Positions 1 to 8,435 of a stretch of DNA of 64,000 nucleotides are shown piece by piece. Made by a program: the position numbers and the translations under genes. The notes beneath the pieces were generated by a model, which saw nothing but the letters and a program-made list of their open reading frames with translations, was not told where the DNA came from and did not search any database. How positions within the stretch are numbered: position 1 is the stretch's first letter; every line of letters starts with the position of its first letter. This stretch comes from an uncultured Parabacteroides sp. (GTDB taxonomy: Bacteria; Bacteroidota; Bacteroidia; Bacteroidales; Tannerellaceae). The stretch spans positions 39,903 through 103,902 of the forward strand of contig NZ_CABUOD010000016.1 in NCBI RefSeq assembly GCF_902493135.1. Reading direction: 5' to 3'.

Positions 1-576
1 CATGCTCCGGATGAGTTCCGTAAACTGGACAAGCTGTTGGCTGATAAGTATTTCTGCAATTTCTCCCTTTTCCAGTCTTTGCCGGACTCTTGGGCGATCG
101 ATCAGATTTTCCCGATCATGCCTATCCAACGGTTGGACGAACGGCCTGACCGGACGGCGACTTTGCAGGATATAACCTGCGATTCGGATGGCAAGATCGC
201 TAACTTTATTTCGACACGCAATGTTTCTCATGATCTGCCGGTACATTCGCTGAAAGGGAAAGAGGCTTATTATATCGGTGTCTTTCTGGTGGGAGCCTAT
301 CAGGAAATTCTGGGAGACATGCACAATCTCTTCGGCGATACGAATGCCGTGCATGTGACGGTGGATGAGAAGGACTACAACATCGAACAGGTCATCGACG
401 GAGAAACGGTTGCCGAAGTGCTTGATTATGTCCAGTATAATCCTAAAAAACTGGTGAGGACGCTGGAAACCTGGGTGACTAAGTCCGTAAAGGAAGGCAA
501 GATTTCGGTGGAAGAAGGCAAGGAGTTCCTTTCCAACTATCGTTCCGGCTTGTATGGATACACTTATTTAGAGTAA
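1..576 (+). CDS. speA: Biosynthetic arginine decarboxylase, C-terminal part
   Basis: This is the 3' end of a gene cut by the left window edge. The frame is open from base 1 (HAPDEFRKLDKLLADKYF...), so a TTG at 37 is not the real start. The 191 visible residues match the C-terminal region of PLP-dependent biosynthetic arginine decarboxylase, which converts arginine to agmatine at the start of polyamine synthesis. Recognisable stretches are FSLFQSLPDSWAIDQIFPIMP and YYIGVFLVGAYQEILGDMHN, with LFGDTNAVHV just after. The PLP lysine lies in the missing N-terminal part. The gene ends 30 bp from the convergent dinB. The identification rests on family recall of the C-terminal fold, and I am fairly sure of it. 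Confidence 0.9.
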   Translation, partial: HAPDEFRKLDKLLADKYFCNFSLFQSLPDSWAIDQIFPIMPIQRLDERPDRTATLQDITCDSDGKIANFISTRNVSHDLPVHSLKGKEAYYIGVFLVGAYQEILGDMHNLFGDTNAVHVTVDEKDYNIEQVIDGETVAEVLDYVQYNPKKLVRTLETWVTKSVKEGKISVEEGKEFLSNYRSGLYGYTYLE

Positions 577-606
577 CCGATAATAGTCCGATAGGAAGAA
601 AGCCTG

Positions 607-1695
607 TTAGGTATCCCAGTCGCTGAATTCGAAACTGAGTTGTTCCCAGCGGGCTTTCTCTTCGTTCTTTTCGTAAGGATTGGAGACCGAAAGTCCGATC
701 AGGCGAATCGGGTGGGTCGTATATTCGATGTCTTTCAACAATCCTTTGGCTAAAGGTAGTATTTCGGCTAACGTGGTCAGTTCGTGGCTTTGGGTGATAC
801 TTCGGGTCTTTTGGTTGAAATCATGGAATTTAATCTTTAGAGTGAGAGTGTTCCCTTTGAAACCGGTTCGTTGCAGCCGTTCGATCAGTTCGGTTGCAAC
901 ATGATATAATTCGATGATGACGGACGATTGCCGGGAAATGTCTTTTTCCAGCGTATGTTCGCACCCCACGGATTTACGGATACGGACAGCCTCGACCGGG
1001 CGCAGGTCTATCCCTCTTGAAAACTCATAATATAGAACGCCGGCTTTACCGAATTGGCGGGTAAGCATTTCTTGTGAACATGCTCTCAGCTGTTCGCCAT
1101 TGTGGATGCCCAATGTGTGCATCTTCTGGGCGGTGACCGGTCCGATCCCCCAGAAGGATTCGATCGGCAGGTGCTTGATGAACTCTTCCGCCTGGGACGG
1201 ATGGATGGTGCAAAGTCCGTCCGGCTTGCGGTAGTCGGAGGCGATTTTGGCCAAAAACTTATTATACGATACTCCTGCCGATGCCACCAGGTGCAACTCT
1301 TCCCGGATTTTTTGCTTGATCGCTTTGGCAATGTCGACGGCAAGGGGGATATTCTGTTTATTCTCGGTTACGTCGAGAAACGCCTCGTCCAGTGAAAGCG
1401 GTTCGATAATGTCCGTATATTCGTGGAAGATTTCGTGTATCTGGCGGGACACCGCTTTATAGACATCTATCCGTCCGGGAACAAAGGTGAGTTGCGGGCA
1501 TAGACGTTTGGCCTTTTGTGACGACATGGCGGAGCGCACGCCGAATTTCCGGGCTTCGTAGCTTGCTGCCGCTACGACACCCCGTTCCTCCGCATGGCCG
1601 ACTGCGAGCGGAATCCCGCGAAGTTCCGGATTATCCCGCTGTTCTACGGATGCGTAGAATGCGTCCATGTCGATATGTATGATCTTCCGTTCCAT
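607..1695 (-). CDS. dinB: DNA polymerase IV (Y-family)
   Basis: This encodes a translesion DNA polymerase of the DinB/Pol IV family, 362 residues, the usual length. The catalytic palm signature is intact: HIDMDAFYASVE near the start (metal ligand D9), and SLDEAFLD at 101-108 (D103, E104). A little-finger domain follows after about residue 240. No C-terminal extension or clamp-binding pentapeptide is obvious beyond the QLSFEF-like tail, which could be a beta-clamp motif. It lies 45 bp downstream of rmuC on the same strand and is probably co-transcribed, forming a small DNA-repair unit. The ATG start at 1695 is the first residue of the conserved core, so no alternative is needed. Confidence 0.97.
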   Translation of the reverse strand: MERKIIHIDMDAFYASVEQRDNPELRGIPLAVGHAEERGVVAAASYEARKFGVRSAMSSQKAKRLCPQLTFVPGRIDVYKAVSRQIHEIFHEYTDIIEPLSLDEAFLDVTENKQNIPLAVDIAKAIKQKIREELHLVASAGVSYNKFLAKIASDYRKPDGLCTIHPSQAEEFIKHLPIESFWGIGPVTAQKMHTLGIHNGEQLRACSQEMLTRQFGKAGVLYYEFSRGIDLRPVEAVRIRKSVGCEHTLEKDISRQSSVIIELYHVATELIERLQRTGFKGNTLTLKIKFHDFNQKTRSITQSHELTTLAEILPLAKGLLKDIEYTTHPIRLIGLSVSNPYEKNEEKARWEQLSFEFSDWDT

Positions 1696-1740
1696 TACTA
1701 TATAATATGATCGCGTATGCGTGTGGCATCTGTTTCTTTT

Positions 1741-3015
1741 TCATAATCCGTTTTCGTCTTCTTCATCCGTTAGTGAACCGATTTCGGGAAGGACGGCGCG
1801 TGCCTCCCTGTCGCTCAGAGTGTCCACATCTTTCAGTTTGCGCTGGATCGCACGTGTACGTGTCCCTAACACCTCTTCGATCTGCCCGCTGGCTGTCTGC
1901 AAGTTCTTCTGTGCTTTTTCCAGCATTCCGCCAACCTTCTCGAATTCTTTCTTTACCGCTCCCAAGATGGTCCATACCTCGCCGGAGTGTTTCTGGATCG
2001 CGAGCGTGCGGAATCCCATTTGCAGGCTGTTCAGGATGGCGGCAAGTGTTGTCGGACCGGTGACGACCACCTTATAGTTGCGCTGTAGTTCTTCCAGCAG
2101 GGAGGAACGGCGTACGACCTCCGCATAGATTCCTTCGAAAGGCAGGAACATGATGCCGAAGTCGGTGGTGGCGGGGGGAGCCAGATACTTGTCGGAAATA
2201 TCCTTTGCCATCTTTTTAATGGTGGTTTCCAATAGCTTTCCGGCCGTCTCTATTGCTTGTGTGTCGGCATGATCGTATGCATCGAGCAGCTGTTCGTAGA
2301 CGTCTTTGGGAAATTTTGCGTCTATCGGCAGATAGACAAATTCGCGGACATCGTCACGTCCCGGAAGTTTGACGGCAAACTCAACGACGGCATCCGATCC
2401 TTTGCGGGTATGCACGTTCGCCTCGTATTGTTCCGGCGCCAGGATTTGTTCGAGAAGCATGCTTAACTGGATTTCCCCGATGTTGCCGCGTGTCTTCACA
2501 TTGCTGAGGACACGTTTCAAACCGCCGACATCTTGTGCCAACGTCTGCATTTCTCCGAGTCCTTTCTGTACGCTTTCCAATTGTTCGGTGACAAGACGGA
2601 AAGATTGTCCGATCCGGTCATTCAGTGTTTTTTGAAGTTTTTCATCCACTGTTATTCGTATTTCATCCAACCGCTTTTCCGTATTGGCGACCAACAGGCG
2701 TTGCTGTTCGTCCAGGTCGGCGAATTTTTCCCGTTGCAGATTGTTGAAAGAGGTAATGCCCCGTTCGAACGCTTCCCGGAATTCGCTCATGGAACGAGCC
2801 AGCTCTTCCCGGTTGTCACGGGCGACAATGCGCCCTTCCTCCCGGTTGAGGCGGAAGTCTTCCCGGAAGTTCTTTTCAATGCGTTCGAATGAACGTTGCA
2901 TCTCGCCGAGCAGTCTTTTCAGTTCGTTTGCGGTATCTGAATTTTCTTTCCGGAAGCGGAAAACAAGCTGTAAGACAATGATAATAACAAGTAAGCAAAT
3001 GATCAACCCATCCAT
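1741..3015 (-). CDS. rmuC: DNA recombination protein RmuC
   Basis: This is an RmuC-family protein, linked in E. coli to limiting recombination at inverted repeats; its biochemical role is unclear. From ATG 3015 it has 424 residues: one N-terminal membrane segment (about 3-20, MDGLIICLLVIIIVLQLVF), a long coiled coil (about 30-150), then the nuclease-like RmuC core with NVKTRGNIGEIQLSMLLEQ and LPIDAKFP. An upstream in-frame TTG at 3036 gives a longer frame, but it lies inside a TATCTTTG promoter box, so ATG 3015 is preferred. The transcript probably continues into dinB, 45 bp downstream. Confidence 0.93.
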   Translation of the reverse strand: MDGLIICLLVIIIVLQLVFRFRKENSDTANELKRLLGEMQRSFERIEKNFREDFRLNREEGRIVARDNREELARSMSEFREAFERGITSFNNLQREKFADLDEQQRLLVANTEKRLDEIRITVDEKLQKTLNDRIGQSFRLVTEQLESVQKGLGEMQTLAQDVGGLKRVLSNVKTRGNIGEIQLSMLLEQILAPEQYEANVHTRKGSDAVVEFAVKLPGRDDVREFVYLPIDAKFPKDVYEQLLDAYDHADTQAIETAGKLLETTIKKMAKDISDKYLAPPATTDFGIMFLPFEGIYAEVVRRSSLLEELQRNYKVVVTGPTTLAAILNSLQMGFRTLAIQKHSGEVWTILGAVKKEFEKVGGMLEKAQKNLQTASGQIEEVLGTRTRAIQRKLKDVDTLSDREARAVLPEIGSLTDEEDENGL

Positions 3016-3033
3016 ATTCTTTCTATTTGGGTT

Positions 3034-3041
3034 CAAAGATA
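3034..3041 (-). promoter_or_regulatory. -7 promoter box upstream of rmuC
   Basis: The minus strand reads TATCTTTG, matching the Bacteroidetes TAnnTTTG -7 element. It ends about 18 nt before the rmuC ATG, which would give a short leader. No clear TTTG -33 element is seen at the right distance. It supports the shorter rmuC start. Confidence 0.5.
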
Positions 3042-3104
3042 GGAAAAGACTGATCTTGCATAGTAATTAAAAAGAGTTAAATAGAAAAACTTTATTCAGA
3101 TTCC

Positions 3105-3137
3105 TTTGTTTAAGTTATACAAAGCAGCTTATATTTG
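3105..3137 (+). promoter_or_regulatory. Promoter of tpx
   Basis: TTTG at 3105-3108 and TATATTTG at 3130-3137 form a Bacteroidetes-type -33/-7 pair with a 21-bp spacer, slightly long. The tpx ATG follows about 40 bp downstream. This suggests tpx is its own transcription unit. Confidence 0.6.
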
Positions 3138-3176
3138 TAAGCCGCTTTTGATAGAGAACATAAAATACTACAAAAG

Positions 3177-3680
3177 ATGGCAAAGATAACATTTAAAGGT
3201 AATGAAGTCAATACGAACGGTTCATTGCCCGCAGTTGGAGCGGAGGCTCCCGATTTTAAAGGTGTAAAGAGCGATTTATCCGAATTGCATCTGAAAGATC
3301 TAAAAGGTAAGAAAGTTGTGATTAACGTATTTCCGAGTTTGGACACTGCCGTGTGTGCCGCATCGGTAAGACGTTTTAATAAAGAAGCCGCTTCTCTTCC
3401 GAATACTGTGGTGCTTGCCGTGTCAAAGGATTTGCCTTTTGCGCAAGGACGTTTCTGTACCACGGAAGGTATCGATAAAGTGATTCCACTTTCTGCATTC
3501 CGTTGTTCTTGTTTTGAAAACGGGTACGGGATGCTGATGATCGATGGTCCGCTGAAGGGTTTGTTAGCCCGTGGCGTGATAGTTGTCGATGAAGCGGGTA
3601 AAGTTGTTTATGAGGAACTGGTTTCCGAAATAACAAACGAACCGAATTACGAAGCCGCAATCGCTTCGCTAAAAAACTAA
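3177..3680 (+). CDS. tpx: Thiol peroxidase (Tpx, atypical 2-Cys peroxiredoxin)
   Basis: Tpx reduces hydrogen and organic peroxides with thioredoxin as electron donor. The protein is 167 residues, the standard length, with no signal peptide, so it should be cytoplasmic. The peroxidatic cysteine C60 sits in SLDTAVCAASVRRFN and the resolving cysteine C94 in FAQGRFC, the spacing expected for atypical 2-Cys Tpx. It stands alone: its own promoter lies just upstream and a strong terminator hairpin follows at 3729-3768. Stress induction, for example by OxyR, is plausible, but no operator was recognised. Confidence 0.97.
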   Translation: MAKITFKGNEVNTNGSLPAVGAEAPDFKGVKSDLSELHLKDLKGKKVVINVFPSLDTAVCAASVRRFNKEAASLPNTVVLAVSKDLPFAQGRFCTTEGIDKVIPLSAFRCSCFENGYGMLMIDGPLKGLLARGVIVVDEAGKVVYEELVSEITNEPNYEAAIASLKN

Positions 3681-3728
3681 TTAAGTAGATTATTGTTTTT
3701 CATTGGTTAAAGTTAAGGGTTAGTGTAG

Positions 3729-3768
3729 GAGGCCGTCGGATGTGAATCCCGCGGCCTTCGTTTTTTTA
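3729..3768 (+). terminator. Rho-independent terminator after tpx
   Basis: GAGGCCG (3729-3735) pairs with CGGCCTT (3752-3758), followed by CG and a run of seven Ts. It separates tpx from the convergent two-component genes. Confidence 0.85.
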
Positions 3769-3804
3769 TATCAGAGTAGCGCCTGCGCACTTGGATGAAA
3801 GGAC

Positions 3805-4497
3805 TTAAAGCGGTTCGCAGATTAATTTGTAACCGATCCCTCTTACGTTCAAGATCTTGATGCGAGGGTCTTTGTCCAGTTTATGGCGCAGCTTGGTGAT
3901 GAAAACATGCAGGCTGCGCGTATTATAAAAACTGTCGTCTCCCCATAGGCTCAGCAGAATGTCCTTGCTGTAGACCGGCAGGTTCTCGTTTTCGCATAGG
4001 CGTTTCAATATTTCCGATTCTTTGTAGGAGAGCTTGTCGCTTTCGCCGGCCATCAGTAAGGTCTGGGCTTTCGGATAGAAAGTGTAAAGCCCGATCTCGT
4101 AGAATCCGGCTCTTTCTTCCTCCTGTTTGTTTTTGATGAGGAGGGCTTTGGTGCGGACGACCAGTTCGCGCAGGCTGAAAGGCTTGCGGACATAATCGTT
4201 TGCACCTAATTCGAAGCCGGAGACGATATCGTCTGTCGAGGAGCGGGCACTCAGGAAGAGCACGGGCACTTCCTTGTTTTCCTTTCGTATCCGCCGGATC
4301 ATTTCGAACCCGTCTATTTCCGGCATCATGACATCCGCGATAATCAGGTCGGGAGCGTACTTGTAGAAACTGTCGATCCCCTGCAGGCCGTTTCCGGCTG
4401 TTATGACCCAGTAGCCTTCTTCTTCCAGTGCATCTTTGATGATCATGGATAGGCTTGCCTCGTCTTCAACTAATAATATCGATTTCTTATCTTTCAT
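3805..4497 (-). CDS. OmpR-family response regulator
   Basis: This is a DNA-binding response regulator of 230 residues. The receiver domain (about 5-118) has the acidic pair E11/D12, the phosphoacceptor D55 in LIIADVMMPEIDGF and the conserved lysine in VRKPFS. The C-terminal winged helix (about 135-228) carries SYKESEILKRL and FITKLRHKLDKDP, typical of OmpR/PhoB. Its start overlaps the end of the histidine kinase gene by 11 bp, so the two are translationally coupled. The likely target is the divergent outer-membrane gene at 6136, because a long dyad lies in between. The sequence does not resemble my recall of Bacteroides RprY, so no symbol is given. Confidence 0.93.
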   Translation of the reverse strand: MKDKKSILLVEDEASLSMIIKDALEEEGYWVITAGNGLQGIDSFYKYAPDLIIADVMMPEIDGFEMIRRIRKENKEVPVLFLSARSSTDDIVSGFELGANDYVRKPFSLRELVVRTKALLIKNKQEEERAGFYEIGLYTFYPKAQTLLMAGESDKLSYKESEILKRLCENENLPVYSKDILLSLWGDDSFYNTRSLHVFITKLRHKLDKDPRIKILNVRGIGYKLICEPL

Positions 4498-5983
4498 GCG
4501 TCTGCGGTAATGTGATTATGAAACAACTTCCCTTTCCGGGCTGGCTTTCTACCCGGATCGTACCGTTGTGCTTGTGTATCATGGTCCTGACATAAAACAG
4601 CCCGATGCCGTACCCTTTTACGGGAGGTCGCTTGCTGTTGGAAACCCGGTAGAATTTATCGAAGATATGCGCCAGGTGCTCTTCTTCTATTCCGATGCCG
4701 TTGTCGGTGATGCGGATGATGACCGAACCGTCGTGTTCTTCTGCCGCTATCCGGATTTGCGGATTATCACCGGAATATTTGACGGCATTGTCCAGGAGGT
4801 TGCTCAAGATGTTGTAAAGATGTGTTCTGTCGGCTTCCAGCATAATCCCGTCCGGCAGGAGTTCCCGCCCCACATGAAAAGGTTTGGAGGATTTGATGGC
4901 CTGTTGTCCGACGATTTTATCGAGCAGCTCGTTCAGGTCTACTCTTTCGTATTTGAGTTTGAAGTCCTTTTTATGTTCCAGGCTGAGTGAAAGGATCTGT
5001 TCGACCATGTTGCCGAGACGTTGCAGTTCCTCATGGCAGACATGCAGGTATTTGTTTGTCTTTTCTTTGTTTCCGGTTATGTTGTAATGGATCATCGCTT
5101 CGACTGCCGCATAGGTGATTGCTATCGGGGTTTTCAGTTCATGCGTGACATTGTGCGTAAAGTCATCCTTCAGTTGTTCCACTGTCTTCTGGTGGATCAG
5201 GAACCAGAACATATAAGCGAAAGAAAGGATCAGGATCAGCAGGATCAGGAATGAAGAGAACAGGATGCCCGACATCATCCGGATCGTATCCCACCGGGTC
5301 GGATCGGTGTAAACCAGATAAGCCTTTTTGTGATAGGTCGTGTATTCCCATTTGTGCAGGTCGTATTCTGCCCGGTCCAGGTTCGCCGGAACGGACGAGG
5401 CGAGGATGGAACTGTCTTCCAGATTCCATATTTCGGTATAATGGCGGATATACAGTCCTCTTTTTTGCAGATGGGAAGACAGGATACTGTCGAACTTCGC
5501 AAGGTCGACCGGTTTGACCGAGTCGATCACTTCATGCAAGGTCTGCTGCATCTGTAACCCTAATTCTCCTAACGAATTGAAATCGTGGCCGACCTCCACT
5601 GCCGTGCTTTTTAGCATTTTGTCCGCTTCGTTACGGAGGATCTGGCTCCGGTATCGGGGATGATAGATATTCGTATCCAAGGGCTGGACGCTCAGTTCGG
5701 GAATAACCGAATCCTTGTCCGTAAACCGGGTGCTGAGAGCCGCACCGCCTTTCGTATCGGCAATGACGGATGTCTCTCTCTGCCTGTGCGTGACCTTGCT
5801 GAGGAAATCGGCCCGGTCGAACAATTCGATATGATCTGCATTTTTGATCGCCATCCGGATCTCTTCCCGGTTCTGTTTTTGCCGGGAGTGGTAGAGCCCG
5901 GTTATCCAGAATAGCTGATAGATGAAGATGCCGGACAACGACAGGATGACGAGAATGATTACATATTTGAACGAAGATTTCAT
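4487..5983 (-). CDS. Sensor histidine kinase
   Basis: This is the membrane-bound kinase partner of the adjacent response regulator. With ATG 5983 it has 498 residues: membrane segment 1 at about 6-29, a periplasmic sensor region of about 205 residues without a recognised domain, membrane segment 2 at about 237-264, then HisKA with phospho-acceptor H281 in FTHNVTHELKTPI and a HATPase_c domain with N box (NILSNLLDNAVKYS), DNGIGI, FDKFYR and GYGIGLFYV. A longer start at 6022 adds 13 residues (MNRIRQTFLTFVY), but the shorter one begins directly before the signal-anchor. A TACATTTG sequence at 5989-5996 sits too close to ATG 5983 to be a normal promoter for it, so the start is not settled. Confidence 0.93.
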   Translation of the reverse strand: MKSSFKYVIILVILSLSGIFIYQLFWITGLYHSRQKQNREEIRMAIKNADHIELFDRADFLSKVTHRQRETSVIADTKGGAALSTRFTDKDSVIPELSVQPLDTNIYHPRYRSQILRNEADKMLKSTAVEVGHDFNSLGELGLQMQQTLHEVIDSVKPVDLAKFDSILSSHLQKRGLYIRHYTEIWNLEDSSILASSVPANLDRAEYDLHKWEYTTYHKKAYLVYTDPTRWDTIRMMSGILFSSFLILLILILSFAYMFWFLIHQKTVEQLKDDFTHNVTHELKTPIAITYAAVEAMIHYNITGNKEKTNKYLHVCHEELQRLGNMVEQILSLSLEHKKDFKLKYERVDLNELLDKIVGQQAIKSSKPFHVGRELLPDGIMLEADRTHLYNILSNLLDNAVKYSGDNPQIRIAAEEHDGSVIIRITDNGIGIEEEHLAHIFDKFYRVSNSKRPPVKGYGIGLFYVRTMIHKHNGTIRVESQPGKGSCFIITLPQTHER

Positions 5984-6025
5984 ATAAACAAATGTAAGGA
6001 AAGTTTGTCTGATCCGGTTCATTTG

Positions 6026-6071
6026 GTAAGACTAAATAACATTAGGATCGGGGGATGTTATATAGTCTTAC
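6026..6071. promoter_or_regulatory. Long inverted repeat between kinase and outer-membrane genes
   Basis: The left arm GTAAGACTAAATAACAT (6026-6042) and right arm ATGTTATATAGTCTTAC (6055-6071) are reverse complements except for one position, separated by 12 bp. It lies between the divergent two-component operon and the outer-membrane beta-barrel gene. It may be a dimeric regulator site, for example for the adjacent response regulator, or an mRNA hairpin. It also argues that ATG 6055 is not the start of the downstream gene. Confidence 0.6.
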
Positions 6072-6135
6072 GAAAGAAAGGAGATGTTTGGAACTATCGT
6101 TTCCGTATGCAACCTTTACCCGAAAAAAGAATACG

Positions 6136-8280
6136 ATGAAACACATTTGTTATTATGTATGGATTGGATTTTTACTTGTCCGAATGCCTATGTGGGGCCA
6201 AAGTACGGCGAAACAGGAGCAGATTCTTGTGAACGACAGCATAACGGTCGATCTGCCGGAAGTCTTTGTAAAGGCGGAACGACCGTTGGTAAAAGTGTCG
6301 GAAGGAAAATTGCAGTATGATATTCCGAACCTGGTCAAGGACAAGCCGGTCGCCACGGCTTTCGATGTGATAGGCGAATTACCCGGCGTGCGGAAAGAAG
6401 GGGATGATATCTCGGTTATCGGGACCGCATCTACGGCTATCTTGATCAACGGGCGTAAAAGTTCGATGACGGCGGAGCAACTGGCCGACATGCTTAAGTC
6501 GGTCTCTTCCTCCAAAGTCAGGCAGATAGATGTGATGTACAGCACGCCTCCCCGGTTCGGTGTGAAAGGGGCTTCCATCAATGTCATAATGGAGAATGAG
6601 AAATCTTTAAAAGATGTCTTGAAAGGGGAACTCTCGTTGACGGGCGAACAGGGATATTTCTTTTCCCCCTCCGGAGGGGCGAACCTGTCGTATGTGGGAA
6701 AAAGCTTTTCGGCCGATATTTCCTATTCCGCCTCCTATGACCGCGGCCGACAGGAGGAAGATATGTTTGCACGGCCGACAGTAAACGGGCAGCCGTATGA
6801 CATCCGGCAGGATGATTGGTATGATTTTGTGAACTTATCTCATAATATAAGGGGAGCATTCGATTTTGATCTGAAGAACAAGGACCGGTTGTCCGTTTCC
6901 TATACGGGACGTTTTTACGATCCAGACAAAATATCGAGGAGAGGGGCTTCTACCGATTTTGTCGGTATCCAGCGGGTAGAAACGGAACTGGAATTGTCCG
7001 GTGCTTCCGACCTGCATAATGCCCGGATCGATTATGTCAGTCACAAGGGATTCAATGCCGGGATGGATTATACTTTCTATAAGAATAACGATATGCAACA
7101 CTTGGTGAATGATTTTGAGAAAGAAGACGAACAGACGATTTCTACCTTGTCTTCCCAGCGGGTACGACGTGGAAACCTGTATATAAACGACAGTCGTAAG
7201 TTGGAAAAAGGATGGGTATTGAATTACGGAGCGGATGCCTCCTTGTCGGATACGCACAACGAATCCAGCCAGTCGGTCGACAGGGAAATAGCGGCGGAAG
7301 GAACGTTCCGGCTGAAACAAAAGGACTATTCGGTAGGAGGTTTTGCCGGTTTTACCAAGTCGCTCGGAAAGAAGATTTCGCTGGATGCCTCCGTTTCCTT
7401 GCAGTACTACAAGGCATCTGTCGATTCTGCCGGTAAGAAGAAAACATTGTGGAACAGGGTGAGCCTCTTCCCGCAGCTTAATTTTACTTATAAGGTGCAT
7501 CCGTCCGGCATGCTGATGCTCTCGTTCTCCAGTGATAAGTCGTATCCGTCCTATTGGATGACGACTCCTAATACTTATTACATGAATGTGTATAGCTCCA
7601 TGATCGGCAATCCGGACTTGAAACCGCAACTTTCCTATTCCATGCAACTGAATTATATCTTCAAAAGCAAATATGTATTCGGCCTGTTTGCCAATATCCA
7701 GCCCGATAAAATACACCAGATGACGTACCAGCGCCACGATGCGTTGAGGTCCGTCTTCCAGACGGTGAATATGGATATCTACAATATGTTCGGAGCGGTT
7801 GCCGTCGTCCCTTTCAGGCCTTTTGATTTTATGAGCTCCAGGCTGACGTTGATGGGTTGTGCCATTCATAACAAGGGGGTACTCTATGATGTCTCTTTCG
7901 ACCGCAAGAAACTGTTTGGCCGGGCTGAACTGAACACTACCTTCTACTTGACCAAGGACCGGAACTTATCGTTGGAGTTGCGGGGCTATTGTATCTCTCC
8001 GGTTATACAGGGACTATATGATATCGATCTGATATACAATGTGTCGGCCGGTCTGGCCTGGACATTCGCGAAAAAGAAGATGCGCCTGACGGTTCGGGGC
8101 AATGATTTGTTCGAGGGAGCCAATCCCGTCACCCATGTGGATGAACAGGGACAGAAAAGCCGGATGAAACTGTGGCAGGATAGCCGGAATGTGACACTGA
8201 CATTACGGTATAGTTTCGGTGGCTATAAAGAGAAAAAGGCAAAAGAGGTGGACACTTCGCGTTTGGGGACGGGGATCTGA
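6136..8280 (+). CDS. Outer-membrane beta-barrel protein (TonB-receptor-like)
   Basis: This encodes a 714-residue outer-membrane protein. ATG 6136 was chosen because it starts a signal peptide (MKHICYYVWIGFLLVRMPMWGQS); an upstream in-frame ATG at 6055 lies in an inverted repeat. A plug-like region follows (about 20-150, with VATAFDVIGELPGVRKEGD and TAILINGRKSS), then a long series of amphipathic strands with alternating aromatic residues to the end. There is no SusC-type N-terminal carboxypeptidase-like domain, and no obvious TonB box. It fits the outer-membrane beta-barrel family often paired with two-component systems in Bacteroidetes. The substrate is unknown. Divergence from the kinase operon suggests that operon controls it. 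Confidence 0.85.
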   Translation: MKHICYYVWIGFLLVRMPMWGQSTAKQEQILVNDSITVDLPEVFVKAERPLVKVSEGKLQYDIPNLVKDKPVATAFDVIGELPGVRKEGDDISVIGTASTAILINGRKSSMTAEQLADMLKSVSSSKVRQIDVMYSTPPRFGVKGASINVIMENEKSLKDVLKGELSLTGEQGYFFSPSGGANLSYVGKSFSADISYSASYDRGRQEEDMFARPTVNGQPYDIRQDDWYDFVNLSHNIRGAFDFDLKNKDRLSVSYTGRFYDPDKISRRGASTDFVGIQRVETELELSGASDLHNARIDYVSHKGFNAGMDYTFYKNNDMQHLVNDFEKEDEQTISTLSSQRVRRGNLYINDSRKLEKGWVLNYGADASLSDTHNESSQSVDREIAAEGTFRLKQKDYSVGGFAGFTKSLGKKISLDASVSLQYYKASVDSAGKKKTLWNRVSLFPQLNFTYKVHPSGMLMLSFSSDKSYPSYWMTTPNTYYMNVYSSMIGNPDLKPQLSYSMQLNYIFKSKYVFGLFANIQPDKIHQMTYQRHDALRSVFQTVNMDIYNMFGAVAVVPFRPFDFMSSRLTLMGCAIHNKGVLYDVSFDRKKLFGRAELNTTFYLTKDRNLSLELRGYCISPVIQGLYDIDLIYNVSAGLAWTFAKKKMRLTVRGNDLFEGANPVTHVDEQGQKSRMKLWQDSRNVTLTLRYSFGGYKEKKAKEVDTSRLGTGI

Positions 8281-8372
8281 CAGGCCTGCTGCCCACACTG
8301 ATGCTGGTCCGTTTTGCCTTGATCAATATCGATGAATTCGATTCGGTCAGTGCCGCTAACCAGAGCTTTTGA
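8280..8372 (+). pseudogene. Possible gene remnant resembling VirE/VapE primase
   Basis: One frame stays open from the end of the beta-barrel gene to a TGA at 8370-8372 and reads TGLLPTLMLVRFALINIDEF, then DSVSAANQSF. The INIDEFDSVSAANQSF stretch looks like the acidic Walker-B-type segment of VirE/VapE primase-helicase proteins as I recall them. There is no start codon context and no rest of the gene, so at best this is a fragment left by a mobile element. The evidence is thin. Confidence 0.25.
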
Positions 8373-8385
8373 AGCAATAATTCTG

Positions 8386-8393
8386 TAACTTTG
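8386..8393 (+). promoter_or_regulatory. -7 promoter box upstream of MATE gene
   Basis: TAACTTTG matches TAnnTTTG and lies 42 bp before the MATE start codon. A TTTG at 8368-8371 is only 14 bp upstream, which is short for a -33 element. Confidence 0.45.
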
Positions 8394-8435
8394 CCGGCAA
8401 AGTAAGGAATAAGCTTTTTATATATACGATAAATT

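Noticed and set aside
3805..6022. RprX/RprY identity for the two-component pair
   Set aside because: The domain layout fits, but the response regulator sequence differs from RprY as I recall it, so no symbol was given.
6835..7869. Minus-strand open frame antisense to the beta-barrel gene
   Set aside because: Basic, low-complexity translation with no family match, fully inside the beta-barrel gene.
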